Below are positions 15,319-25,918 of a stretch of DNA of 55,215 nucleotides, piece by piece. The translations under genes were made by a program, and so were the position numbers. Origin of the DNA: Massilia sp. BJB1822 (GTDB taxonomy: Bacteria > Pseudomonadota > Gammaproteobacteria > Burkholderiales > Burkholderiaceae_D); contig NZ_JABWEB010000027.1 in NCBI RefSeq assembly GCF_013369485.1, positions 1 to 55,215 on the forward strand, read 5' to 3'. Below the pieces are notes generated by a model that had not been told where the DNA came from, did no database searches, and saw nothing but the letters and a program-made list of their open reading frames with translations. Numbering within the stretch: the stretch's first letter is position 1; every line of letters begins with the position of its first letter.

Positions 15319-16782
15319 ATGCCAAAGTTCCCACTGCGCGCCGCGATCGGCGTATGCGTTGCTCTTGCCCTTGCCGCCTGCAGCAGCAGCGACAATAACT
15401 CGAGCGATACCACCGCTCCAGTCACGCCCACCACGCCGCCGAAGAACGTCATCTTCTTCCTGGGCGACGGCATGGGCCTGACCACCATGACCGCCGCGCG
15501 CATCTACTCGGTGGGCGAAGATGGCGATCTGACCATGGACACCCTGCCGGAAACGGCCTTCGTCAAAACCTTCTCCAACGATTCGCAGGTAACCGACAGC
15601 GCGCCGTCGATGGCCGCCTATATGACCGGCGTGAAGATGAATAACGAAGTCATCTCCATGTCCGCCGACACCACCGCCATCGATCCGATCGCCGACGCAG
15701 CCGGCAATAAGCTGGGCAACAACTGCGGCAGCAAGAACGGCACCCCGGCCACCACCCTGCTGGAACTGGCCAAGGCCAAAGGCCTGTCCGCTGGCGTCGT
15801 CACCACCACCCGCGTCACCCACGCCACGCCGGCCGCCACCTACTCCCACATCTGCCACCGCGATCTGGAGAACGACATCGCTGCAGCCGTAGTGCCAGGC
15901 GGCGCAGGCTATAACAGCGCCCTGGGCGCGAATGGCCTGGACGTGCTCCTGGGCGGCGGCAGCCAGTTCTTCACGCCGGTCAAAGGCGGCGGCAAACGCG
16001 CCGACGGCCGCGATCTGGTCGCCGAGCTGAAAGCCAAGAACTACGCCTTCGCCAGCAACGCTGCCGAATTCAACGCCATCGACGCCAGCAAGACCGAGCG
16101 CCTGGCCGGCCTGTTCACCTCCAGCCATATGAGCTATGACCTGGACCGCGATCCGGCCAAGGAGCCTAGCCTGGCCGAAATGACGACCAAGGCCATGGAC
16201 GTTCTGGCCAAGAACAGCAAGGGTTACTTCCTGATGGTCGAAGGCGGCCGCATCGACCACGCCCTGCATGAAACCACCGCCAAGAAAGCCCTGCACGACA
16301 CCGTGGCCTTCGACAATGCGATCAAGGCCGCCATCGCCAAGGCCAAGCAGACCGACCCTGAGCTGAAAAATACCCTGATCGTGGTCACCGCCGACCATGA
16401 CCACACCCTGGTGCTGAACGGCTACGCCAAACGCACCGGCAAGACCGCCGCCGGCAATGCGGGCGTGCTGGGCGTGGTGAAGAACTACGTCACCGGCGCT
16501 GTGGAAAAAGACGCCGATGGCGCGCCTTACTCCATCATCGGCTTCGGCAACGGCGAGAACCGCACTCAGGGCAGCCGCTCCGCGCTGGCCAGCCTGGACG
16601 ACAGCGTCACCAGCGCCAACACCTATCACCAGGAAGGCGTGATCCGCGTCAGCGCCGGCAACGAGACCCACGGCGGCACCGATGTCTTCCTCGGCGCGAT
16701 CGGCATGGGCTCCGAGACCTTCCTCGGCACCATCGACAACACCAAGGTGTTTGGCCTGGTCAAGGCCGCCGGCGGCCTGTAA
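15319..16782 (+). CDS. Alkaline phosphatase, lipoprotein form (first of a tandem pair)
   Basis: The 487-residue protein starts with a lipoprotein signal (MPKFPLRAAIGVCVALALAAC), unlike its soluble neighbour. The PhoA-family fold is clear: NVIFFLGDGMGLTTMTAARI (metal Asp), TDSAPSMAAYMTGVK with the nucleophile Ser, FLMVEGGRIDHALHE, VVTADHDHTLVL and a final GNETHGGTDV metal His. It hydrolyses phosphomonoesters in the periplasm. The Pho box at 15253-15270 implies phosphate-starvation control. An upstream in-frame start at 15277 would spoil the signal and is not used. Confidence 0.93.
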   Translation: MPKFPLRAAIGVCVALALAACSSSDNNSSDTTAPVTPTTPPKNVIFFLGDGMGLTTMTAARIYSVGEDGDLTMDTLPETAFVKTFSNDSQVTDSAPSMAAYMTGVKMNNEVISMSADTTAIDPIADAAGNKLGNNCGSKNGTPATTLLELAKAKGLSAGVVTTTRVTHATPAATYSHICHRDLENDIAAAVVPGGAGYNSALGANGLDVLLGGGSQFFTPVKGGGKRADGRDLVAELKAKNYAFASNAAEFNAIDASKTERLAGLFTSSHMSYDLDRDPAKEPSLAEMTTKAMDVLAKNSKGYFLMVEGGRIDHALHETTAKKALHDTVAFDNAIKAAIAKAKQTDPELKNTLIVVTADHDHTLVLNGYAKRTGKTAAGNAGVLGVVKNYVTGAVEKDADGAPYSIIGFGNGENRTQGSRSALASLDDSVTSANTYHQEGVIRVSAGNETHGGTDVFLGAIGMGSETFLGTIDNTKVFGLVKAAGGL

Positions 16783-16792
16783 CAAGCCTTGT

Positions 16793-16819
16793 GAGGGCCG
16801 CGGCGCGCGCCGCGCCCTC
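16793..16819. other. GC-rich intercistronic stem-loop between the two phosphatases
   Basis: GAGGG and CCCTC bracket a GC-rich near-palindrome, with no T-run. It could damp read-through or protect the upstream message, so that the two paralogues are expressed at different levels. No Pho box is seen before the second gene, which therefore depends on read-through or an unseen promoter. Confidence 0.45.
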
Positions 16820-16852
16820 CTGCAATCAATTCTTTCTGGACTGGATCCAAAT

Positions 16853-18256
16853 ATGAAACGCAATCTGCACCGCTCCCTGCTGGCCCTCGCTGTCGGCACG
16901 GCATTCTCCCAGGCCGCCGTGGCGGCCGACGCCAAGAACATCATCTTCTTCCTCGGCGACGGCATGGGCCCGGCGACCGTGACTGCCTCGCGTATTTTCA
17001 AATACGGCGAAGCCGGCAGCCTGACCATGGACACGCTGGAACGCACCGCCCGCATCAAGACCTTCTCCAACGATGCGCAAACCACCGACAGCGCGCCGTC
17101 GATGGCCGCCTACATGACCGGCGTGAAGATGAATAACGAAGTCATCTCCATGTCGGCCGAAACCGTCGCCACCGACCCGGGCAAGGACGCCAACGGCAAC
17201 CTGGGCGTGAACAACTGCGCCGCCACCAATGGCAAGCCGGCCGTCACCATCCTGGAACTGGCCAAGGCCAAGGGCAAGGCCGTGGGTTCCGTCACCACCA
17301 CCGAACTGACCCACGCCACCCCGGCAGCGACCTTCTCCCACATCTGCAACCGCAACGCGCAATATGCGATCGCGGCGCAAGTGGTGCCGGGCGGCGCCGG
17401 CTACAACAGCGCCCTGGGCGACGGCGTGGACGTGCTGATGGGCGGTGGCCGCAACCACTTCACCCCGTTCGACGCCACCAACAAAGGCGGCCGCGCCGAT
17501 GGCCGCGACCTGCTGGCCGAGCTGAAAGCCAAGGGCTATACCGTGGCCGCCAACAAGAACGAGATGGACGCCGCGCCGCTGGACAAGAAATTCATTGGCC
17601 TGTACAGCGCCAAGAGCCATCTGCAGTATGAGTTGGACCGCAGCACCGCGGCTGCCGGCAGCGAAGGTGCCAGCCAGCCCACCCTGGCCCAGATGACCAC
17701 CAAGGCCATGGACCTGCTGTCGAAAAATCCGAACGGCTACTTCCTGATGGTCGAAGGCGGCCGCATCGACCACGCCTTGCACGGCACCAACGCCAAGCGC
17801 GCCCTGGTCGACACCATCGCCTTCGACGACGCCATCAAGGCGGCGCTGGACAAAGCCAAGGTTCTCGATCCGGACCTGAAGAACACCCTGATCGTGGTCA
17901 CCGCCGACCATGACCACACCCTGACCATCAACGGTTATTCCAAGCGCGGCAACCCGATCCTGGACATCAACCGCGGCTACCGCGACAACAAGCCAGGCAC
18001 GGACGCCGACGGCAACACCTACTCGACCCTGGTCTTCGGCAATGGTCCGAACCGTCCAAACGTGCGCACCAATCTGGATAGCGCTGTCGTGCAGGGCAAC
18101 GACTATCTGCAGGAAGCCGGCGTGCGTCTGAGCAGCGAAACCCACGGCGGCGGCGACGTCAAACTGTTCGCCACCGGTTCCGGTTCCAAAGCCTTCAAGG
18201 GCACGCTGGACAACACCAAGGTGTTCACCCTGCTGAAATCGGCCTTCGGCTTCTAA
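16853..18256 (+). CDS. Alkaline phosphatase, periplasmic form (second of a tandem pair)
   Basis: 467 residues starting with a Sec signal peptide, MKRNLHRSLLALAVGTAFSQ, cleaved after AVAA. Active-site motifs match those of the first gene: NIIFFLGDGMGPATVTASRI, TDSAPSMAAYMTGVK, FLMVEGGRIDHALHG, VVTADHDHTLTI and SSETHGGGDV. The two proteins are clearly paralogues from a local duplication that diverged in anchoring: this one lacks the lipobox. The larger open frame from 16682 overlaps the previous gene and is not the real start. Confidence 0.93.
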   Translation: MKRNLHRSLLALAVGTAFSQAAVAADAKNIIFFLGDGMGPATVTASRIFKYGEAGSLTMDTLERTARIKTFSNDAQTTDSAPSMAAYMTGVKMNNEVISMSAETVATDPGKDANGNLGVNNCAATNGKPAVTILELAKAKGKAVGSVTTTELTHATPAATFSHICNRNAQYAIAAQVVPGGAGYNSALGDGVDVLMGGGRNHFTPFDATNKGGRADGRDLLAELKAKGYTVAANKNEMDAAPLDKKFIGLYSAKSHLQYELDRSTAAAGSEGASQPTLAQMTTKAMDLLSKNPNGYFLMVEGGRIDHALHGTNAKRALVDTIAFDDAIKAALDKAKVLDPDLKNTLIVVTADHDHTLTINGYSKRGNPILDINRGYRDNKPGTDADGNTYSTLVFGNGPNRPNVRTNLDSAVVQGNDYLQEAGVRLSSETHGGGDVKLFATGSGSKAFKGTLDNTKVFTLLKSAFGF

Positions 18257-18271
18257 GCAATACGGAGCAGC

Positions 18272-18949
18272 ATGAAACCCCTGAAGTCTTTTCTGCTGTT
18301 CGCGGCCAGCCTGTGTGCCTTCGCGGCGCAGGCTGCGCCTGCGGCCCCCGATCTCGATCTGGGCATCAGCTTCTACAGCAAGGTCATCACCGAAGAAGGC
18401 GTGACGCGCGAAAGCCGTTACGAGGAACGCTGGCTGCGCCGCGCCGGCCATGTGTGGGTCGAACGCGTGCTGCCGCAGCGCGCCAAGGACACGCATGAGC
18501 ACAAAGGCAGCGGCCACCGCCACTTCAATCCAACGCAGCTGGCGCGCCACGTGACGCTGGAAAACGGCAAGCTGGCACTGGAATACGTGGATGCCCACGC
18601 GCGCGAACGCATCGCTGTGCCGCCGGGCGAGTATGGCAATGTCAGCTTCAACGGTTCCTGGGACAGCCAGTTCTATCTGGTGGCGCCGAAGACGGTCACC
18701 GAACTGCCGCTGTCCACGCGCGTGTCGAATGTGCCGGGCGCGCGCTGGCGCGAACGCGAGAAGAATGGCCAGTTCCAGCGCGTGCTGTGGGACGATGAGC
18801 GCCAGATCGCCCTGGTGATCGAAAGCGGCGACCGCGCCGGCCAGGAATTCCAGCGCATCGAAGCGCGTCCATCCAAAGCCAGTGCCGCCGCGCCCTGGAA
18901 CAAGCTGGCCGGCTACAGCCTGCGCGAATACGCCGACTTCCTGGACTGA
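18272..18949 (+). CDS. Secreted protein of unknown function in the phosphatase operon
   Basis: 225 residues with a signal peptide (MKPLKSFLLFAASLCAFAAQ). The mature protein is rich in His, Arg and Glu, with a cluster KDTHEHKGSGHRHFNP (near residues 74-90) that could bind metal. It has beta-rich segments such as YGNVSFNGSWDSQFYLV. No family is recognised. It begins 15 bp after the second phosphatase with a ribosome-binding site (ACGGAGCA), so it is probably co-expressed under phosphate limitation. A role in metal supply to the phosphatases is speculation. Confidence 0.7.
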   Translation: MKPLKSFLLFAASLCAFAAQAAPAAPDLDLGISFYSKVITEEGVTRESRYEERWLRRAGHVWVERVLPQRAKDTHEHKGSGHRHFNPTQLARHVTLENGKLALEYVDAHARERIAVPPGEYGNVSFNGSWDSQFYLVAPKTVTELPLSTRVSNVPGARWREREKNGQFQRVLWDDERQIALVIESGDRAGQEFQRIEARPSKASAAAPWNKLAGYSLREYADFLD

Positions 18950-18980
18950 AAACGCAGCGCCGCTTACGCCGCGTCCAAAT

Positions 18981-19020
18981 AAAAATGCCGCCAGGTCCGC
19001 AGACCTGACGGCATTTTCTT
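18981..19020. terminator. Bidirectional terminator
   Basis: AAAATGCCG and CGGCATTTT, with CAGGTC/GACCTG inside and one mismatch, form a long stem flanked by A and T runs. It serves the plus-strand phosphatase operon and the convergent minus-strand gene ending at 19034. Confidence 0.9.
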
Positions 19021-19033
19021 ATTGCTGCCTGCC

Positions 19034-21061
<2,028 letters not shown>

Positions 21062-21163
21062 TCCTATCCTCTGGAAATTAATTAGGGGCAATATTCTATA
21101 ACAAACATTCAATTGCCATTTAAATCATTCCAGATGCCTGCACTACAACCCGGATGCTCCAGG

Positions 21164-21967
21164 CTAAAGAATATGGCCAAAATATTCGTTCAGCCGCGCG
21201 TGGTTCACGCCATGCTCGCGCCGCCACCAGCAAGCCGGATAGGGCATGTCCACGTAATGCCGCATGGGTAAGTCCCTATTCTCCAGCGCGACAAAACTAT
21301 CCGAAAAACCGGGATGTTCAGGCACAGCCAGGATGCCGCAATAACCAAGAATGGCGATCAGCGTATCGCGTTCGCTCTTATTCGACTTGAGGGCAGCGGC
21401 AAACTCCTTGTGCAAGACGGCGCTGGTCGTCTTTGCCGGCGCCTCCGCAATGCTGGCAAGGATCGATCGGAAGATCCCCTTGTCTTCTTCCGTGGGCACG
21501 CCGACATCCGATTGCAGGAGCAGTTCCAGGTCCAGCGCGGCATACACGACCTGGTTGTGCCGCACCCCGCCCCATTTCAGGCGTTCGAAATTGAGCACGT
21601 TCAAATCCACCGACTGCTCGCGCATGGCCGTATAGCAGATCGAGCATGCGTGCGTAGTGCCAGCAGCCGCATGCTGCGCCAGGTGCTGGAAGGTCGCATA
21701 GCTGCCCAGCGCGGAACGCCAGTCCAGGCGTCGCGTCGACAGGCTGGCCAGGAAGGCATCCGCAACCACGCGCCGGTTCAGGCGTGCAATCAAGCCAAGC
21801 AGGCGCGCCACCGCCTCGTCATGGCTGGATCGTATCGGGTCGAACATCAGCCCCTGCGACTTGGCAAACGCAAAATCCGCGTCGGAAATCCGGCGTTCCT
21901 TGTCGTCCCGCCATCCCGCCGGGGACCAGAACATATCGAACAGTATTTTTTGCGCTTTCTTATTCAA
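21164..21967 (-). CDS. Protein of unknown function coupled to a GntP-type permease
   Basis: The product is 267 residues, soluble and largely helical, with a CxxC (THACSICYTAMREQSV) near residue 105 and a C-terminus rich in aromatic and His residues (YPACWWRREHGVNHARLNEY). The only start that keeps the first helix is TTG at 21967; the next ATG is residue 12. It begins 1 base after the stop of the permease gene, so translation is probably coupled. I recognise no family; a zinc or heme site is possible from the Cys/His content. Confidence 0.6.
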   Translation of the reverse strand: MNKKAQKILFDMFWSPAGWRDDKERRISDADFAFAKSQGLMFDPIRSSHDEAVARLLGLIARLNRRVVADAFLASLSTRRLDWRSALGSYATFQHLAQHAAAGTTHACSICYTAMREQSVDLNVLNFERLKWGGVRHNQVVYAALDLELLLQSDVGVPTEEDKGIFRSILASIAEAPAKTTSAVLHKEFAAALKSNKSERDTLIAILGYCGILAVPEHPGFSDSFVALENRDLPMRHYVDMPYPACWWRREHGVNHARLNEYFGHIL

Positions 21968-21968
21968 C

Positions 21969-23381
21969 TTAAACCATCCCTGTCAGGTAATACACGCCGA
22001 TCACGAAGAACACCGCCGCCGTTTTGATAATGGTGATGCCAAAGATATCCTTGTAGGACTGCTTGTGCGTCAGGCCGGTGACGGCCAGCAGGGTGATCAC
22101 GGCGCCATTATGCGGCAAGGTGTCCATGCCGCCGCTGGCCATGGCCACCACGCGGTGCAGCACTTCGAGCGGAATATGCGCAGCCTGGGCGCCGGCGATG
22201 AAGTAGTCGGACATGGCGGCCAGCGCGATGCTCATGCCGCCCGAGGCCGAGCCGGTGATGCCGGACAGCGTGGTCACCGACAGCGCCGCATTCACCAGCG
22301 GATCGGGCACGCTCTTGAGCGCATCGCTGACGGCGATAAAGCCCGGCAGCGCGGCGATCACGCCGCCGAAGCCATATTCGGAGGCGGTGTTCATCGAGGC
22401 CAGCAGCGCGCCGCCCACGGCGGCCTTGGTGCCTTCCGCAAAGGCAGCGCGGATGCGGCCGAAGGCGGTCGCGCAGACCAGCAGAATGCCCAGCAGCAGC
22501 GCACCTTCCACGGCCCAGATGCCCACCACAGTCTTGACGGTGGTGGTGACCGGTGCATGCAGGCCAGGCAAAGTATCGCTGGTGAGCTGGTGGCTGGCGC
22601 CGTAGGCGTCGCGGATCAGATTGGTCAGCACGAAGTTGGCCACGCCCACCAGCAGCAGCGGCGCAATCGACAGCAGCGGATGCGGCAGATCTTTGGCGTC
22701 CTTGCGCGCTTCCTTGCCCTCCTGGGCGGCGGCACTGTCGGCGCCATAGCCCTCGCCCTTGGCCATGGCCGCGCGGCGCCGCCATTCAAGGTAGAGCAGG
22801 CCCACCGTCACCGTCATCACAGAACCCGCCACACCGAGCCAGGGCGCGGCCCAGCCGGTGGTCTGGAAGAAGGTGGTGGGGATGATGTTCTGGATCTGCG
22901 GCGTGCCGGGCAAGGTATCCATGGTAAAGGAGAAGGCGCCCAGCGCAATCGCGCCCGGCATCAGGCGCTTGGGGATATTGCTTTGCCGGTAAAGCTCGGC
23001 GGCGAAGGGATAGACGGCGAACACTACCACGAACAGCGACACGCCGCCATAAGTGAGCGCGGCGCAGACGGTGACGATCACCGCATTGGCGCGCGAGCGG
23101 CCGATATAGCGGATGGCGGCCATCACAATCGCTTCGGAAAAGCCGGACAGCTCGATCAGCTTGCCGAACACGGCGCCGAGCAGGAAGACCGGGAAGTAAA
23201 GCTTGACGAAGCCCACCATCTTTTCCATGAAGATGCCGCTGAAGGCGGGCGCCACGGCGGAAGGGTCGGTGAGCAGCACCGCGCCCAGCGCGGCAATGGG
23301 GGCAAACAGGATCACACTGTAGCCGCGGTAAGCGGCCAGCATCAAAAAGCCCAGTGCGGCCAGAACAATCAGAAAGGACAT
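21969..23381 (-). CDS. GntP family gluconate/organic-acid permease
   Basis: About 470 residues with some twelve membrane segments. Family-like stretches include YFPVFLLGAVFGKLIELSG, LTYGGVSLFVVVFAVYPFA, SFTMDTLPGTPQIQNIIPT and a C-terminal GGMDTLPHNGAVITLLAVTG. GntP-family members import gluconate or related hydroxy acids with protons. The start at 23381 has GGGAG six bases upstream; the longer frame begins with TTG and lacks such a site. It shares a divergent promoter region with trhP, holding a palindrome (23461-23486) and an FNR-type box. Confidence 0.88.
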   Translation of the reverse strand: MSFLIVLAALGFLMLAAYRGYSVILFAPIAALGAVLLTDPSAVAPAFSGIFMEKMVGFVKLYFPVFLLGAVFGKLIELSGFSEAIVMAAIRYIGRSRANAVIVTVCAALTYGGVSLFVVVFAVYPFAAELYRQSNIPKRLMPGAIALGAFSFTMDTLPGTPQIQNIIPTTFFQTTGWAAPWLGVAGSVMTVTVGLLYLEWRRRAAMAKGEGYGADSAAAQEGKEARKDAKDLPHPLLSIAPLLLVGVANFVLTNLIRDAYGASHQLTSDTLPGLHAPVTTTVKTVVGIWAVEGALLLGILLVCATAFGRIRAAFAEGTKAAVGGALLASMNTASEYGFGGVIAALPGFIAVSDALKSVPDPLVNAALSVTTLSGITGSASGGMSIALAAMSDYFIAGAQAAHIPLEVLHRVVAMASGGMDTLPHNGAVITLLAVTGLTHKQSYKDIFGITIIKTAAVFFVIGVYYLTGMV

Positions 23382-23460
23382 CAGCAACTCCCTCAATGAA
23401 TTTCCGGCAATACTACATTATTAAAAATTACATCTGGGTATTTCCTACTGGACCAAAAGC

Positions 23461-23486
23461 ACTATTTTTTCGCGCGCGAAAATAGT
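23461..23486. promoter_or_regulatory. Palindromic operator candidate in the permease/trhP divergent region
   Basis: ACTATTTT and AAAATAGT are perfect 8-bp arms around a GC-alternating core (CGCGCG). The site lies about 80 bp upstream of the permease start. It is A/T-armed with a CG core, like sites for GntR- or LacI-type regulators; no T-run follows a hairpin, so it is not a terminator. Confidence 0.5.
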
Positions 23487-23506
23487 CCGGAATTAGCTTG
23501 TCATTT

Positions 23507-23548
23507 TTGATTTACATCAAGGAATTCAAGGAAAATCCACCGTAAGAT
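23507..23548 (+). promoter_or_regulatory. FNR/Anr-type class II promoter of trhP
   Basis: TTGAT-TTAC-ATCAA at 23507-23520 is a perfect FNR/Anr site. TAAGAT at 23543-23548 is a good -10 element. If transcription starts near 23555, the site is centred at -41.5, the exact class II geometry. This implies activation at low oxygen and places the message start after the ATG at 23547. Confidence 0.75.
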
Positions 23549-23573
23549 GCGCGGTTTTGCCTGCCTTCCCACC

Positions 23574-24935
23574 ATGTCCCGCGCTCCCGAACTCCTCCTT
23601 CCCGCCGGCTCGCTCGCCAAGATGCACGCCGCCTTCGACTATGGCGCCGACGCGGTCTACGCGGGCCAGCCGCGCTACAGCCTGCGCGTGCGCAATAACG
23701 ATTTCTCCACGCTGCAGGCGCTGCAGGAAGGCATCGAGGGCGCGCACGCGCGCGGCAAGCTGTTCTTCGTCGCCAGCAATATCTTCGCCCACAATTCCAA
23801 GCTCAAGACCTATCTGCGCGATATGGAACCGGTCATCGAGATGAAGCCGGATGCCCTGATCATGGCCGATCCCGGCCTGATCATGATGGTGCGCGACAAA
23901 TGGCCGGACGTGCCGGTCCACCTTTCGGTGCAGGCCAACGCCGTGAACTGGGCCGACGTCAAGTTCTGGCACCGCATGGGGCTGACGCGCGTGATCCTGT
24001 CGCGCGAACTGTCGCTCGACGAGATCGAGGAAATCCGCCAGCAATGCCCGGAGATGGAACTGGAAGTCTTCGTCCACGGCGCACTGTGCATCGCCTACTC
24101 GGGCCGCTGCCTGCTGTCGGGCTATTTCAACCACCGCGATCCGAATCAGGGCACCTGCACCAATTCCTGCCGCTGGGATTACAAGGTCAAGAACGCGGAA
24201 GAAGACGCCAGCGGCGACCTGAACGAGATGAAAGTCATCCAGTTCGACTTCAACCAGGCGCTCGATGAGGCCAACAGCCGTCCGCTGTCCTCGCTGGGCC
24301 AGCAGCCGCGCCATCCGCTGGCCGACCGCCCTTACCTGATCGAGGAAGGCGGCCGTCCCGGCCAGATGATGCCGATCCTGGAAGACGAGCACGGCACCTA
24401 CATCATGAATTCCAAGGACTTGCGCGCCGTCGAGCATGTGGCGCGCCTGGTCAAGATCGGCGTCGACTCGCTCAAGGTCGAGGGCCGCACCAAATCGCTG
24501 TACTATGCGGCGCGCACGGCCCAGGTCTACCGCCGCGCCATTGACGACGCCGTGGCGGGCCGTCCCTTCGACACCAGCCTGCTGGGCCAGCTGCAAGGCT
24601 TGGCGAACCGCGGCTATACCGATGGCTTCTACCAGCGCCACCACACCCAGGCGCACCAGAACTATATGCGCGGCGCTTCCGAAACCGACCGCAGCCAGTA
24701 TGTGGGCGCGGTGCTGAGCGTGGAAAACGGCTGGGCGCGCGTCGATGTGAAGAACCGCTTCGCCGTCGGCGACCGCATCGAGGTGATGCACCCGAGCGGC
24801 AACCGCGACATCACGCTGACGCGCATGCTCAACGACGAGGGCAGCGAGATCCAGGTCGCCCACGGCAGCGGCCACATCGTGCGCATCGAACTCGATGCCG
24901 CGCTCGACCGCGCACTGCTGGCACGCTATCTCTGA
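23574..24935 (+). CDS. trhP: TrhP (YegQ) U32-family tRNA uridine 5-hydroxylation protein
   Basis: The product is 453 residues from the ATG at 23574 (SRAPELLLPAGSLAKMHAAF). U32 family features: DYGADAVYAGQPRYSLRVRN, VHLSVQANAVNWADVKFW, EVFVHGALCIAYSGRCLLSG and GTCTNSCRW, the last two supplying the four Cys of an iron-sulfur cluster. IMNSKDLRAVEHV and VDSLKVEGRTKSLYY are typical of YegQ. The length and the C-terminal beta-barrel favour TrhP over the shorter UbiU/UbiV. TrhP makes 5-hydroxyuridine at tRNA position 34 without needing O2. An ATG at 23547 is an alternative start, but it would precede the predicted message start. Confidence 0.88.
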   Translation: MSRAPELLLPAGSLAKMHAAFDYGADAVYAGQPRYSLRVRNNDFSTLQALQEGIEGAHARGKLFFVASNIFAHNSKLKTYLRDMEPVIEMKPDALIMADPGLIMMVRDKWPDVPVHLSVQANAVNWADVKFWHRMGLTRVILSRELSLDEIEEIRQQCPEMELEVFVHGALCIAYSGRCLLSGYFNHRDPNQGTCTNSCRWDYKVKNAEEDASGDLNEMKVIQFDFNQALDEANSRPLSSLGQQPRHPLADRPYLIEEGGRPGQMMPILEDEHGTYIMNSKDLRAVEHVARLVKIGVDSLKVEGRTKSLYYAARTAQVYRRAIDDAVAGRPFDTSLLGQLQGLANRGYTDGFYQRHHTQAHQNYMRGASETDRSQYVGAVLSVENGWARVDVKNRFAVGDRIEVMHPSGNRDITLTRMLNDEGSEIQVAHGSGHIVRIELDAALDRALLARYL

Positions 24936-25025
24936 TCGGCAGGCCGCCGCAGGCCGGTCCCGTCCGGCCCGGCGGCTTAGGCCGACAGCCGGCGGCGTAA
25001 GCGCCCGGCACCTGCGCGCGTCGCC

Positions 25026-25814
25026 TCACAAGAAGGACAGCACGGCGTCCAGGAAGTCGCCCTCGCGCTCCACATTCGACAGATGCACGGCTGGCAGCAG
25101 CACCAGCCGGGCGCCGGGGATGGCGGCGGCGAGTTCCTCGCTGTGCGCGGCCAACGTCACGGTGTCGTGACGGCCGCCGATCACCAAGGTCGGCGCGGCG
25201 ATCAGGCGGATGGTTCGGCGCAGATCGGCGTCGCGCACGGCGGCGAACGCGCCGGCCAGGCCTTGCGGATCGGTCGCCTGCACCATGGCGCGGAAGCGGT
25301 CGATCACCGGTGCCTGCGCTTCCCGCATGGAAGCCGGGAACCAGTTGGCGAGGAAGGTTTCCGCTGTCTGCCGCAAGCCGGTGTCGTCGCGCAAGGCGGC
25401 GATGCGCTCTTCGAATACGGCTGCCGGGCCAAGCTGCGCGGCGGTATTGCTCAAGATCAGCTTGTCGATGCGCTCGGGCGCGTGAATGGCCAGCCACTGG
25501 CCGATAAAGCCGCCCAGTGAAAGGCCGAGGAAATGCACGCGCTCAATGCCCAAGGCATCTAGTAATTCCAGCACATCGCGGCCCAGCCGGTCCAGCGAGT
25601 AGGCGCCGGCCGGCACGCCGGACTGGCCATGGCCGCGCGTGTCGTAGCGCAGCACGCGGAAGCGCTGCGCGAGCGCGGCGACCTGGCCGTCCCACATGGC
25701 GTGGCTGGTGGCGATGGAATTGGACAGCATCAGCACCGGCAGGCCCGGTGCGCCATCGAGGCGGTAAGCGATGCGGACGCCGTCGCCGGCGGTGATGAAG
25801 GAGAGCTTTTCCAT
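25026..25814 (-). CDS. pcaD: 3-oxoadipate enol-lactonase-like alpha/beta hydrolase
   Basis: 262 residues, the usual length of PcaD. Alpha/beta hydrolase motifs are VLMLSNSIATSHAMWDGQV (oxyanion strand), YDTRGHGQS, the nucleophile elbow GLSLGGFIGQW, the acid Asp in GGRHDTVT and the catalytic His in LLPAVHLSN. The oxyanion sequence SNSI(A/L) is characteristic of PcaD, which hydrolyses 3-oxoadipate enol-lactone in the beta-ketoadipate pathway. No other pca genes are in the window, so a related esterase role stays possible. A LysR gene is divergent at 25919. Confidence 0.8.
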   Translation of the reverse strand: MEKLSFITAGDGVRIAYRLDGAPGLPVLMLSNSIATSHAMWDGQVAALAQRFRVLRYDTRGHGQSGVPAGAYSLDRLGRDVLELLDALGIERVHFLGLSLGGFIGQWLAIHAPERIDKLILSNTAAQLGPAAVFEERIAALRDDTGLRQTAETFLANWFPASMREAQAPVIDRFRAMVQATDPQGLAGAFAAVRDADLRRTIRLIAAPTLVIGGRHDTVTLAAHSEELAAAIPGARLVLLPAVHLSNVEREGDFLDAVLSFL

Positions 25815-25918
25815 GTTGCGCTGCCTTTCTGTTCAGGGTTGGTGTAGACCCATGGTAGGGGCAGGCTCAGTAAAAAAATATTATAAACTTTAGGCATTCT
25901 CTGTAATAAATACTGACA

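Noticed and set aside
21861..23399. 512-codon plus-strand open frame opposite the GntP-type permease
   Set aside because: Composition is His/Arg/Gly/Gln-rich, typical of antisense shadow, while the opposite strand encodes a clear transporter.
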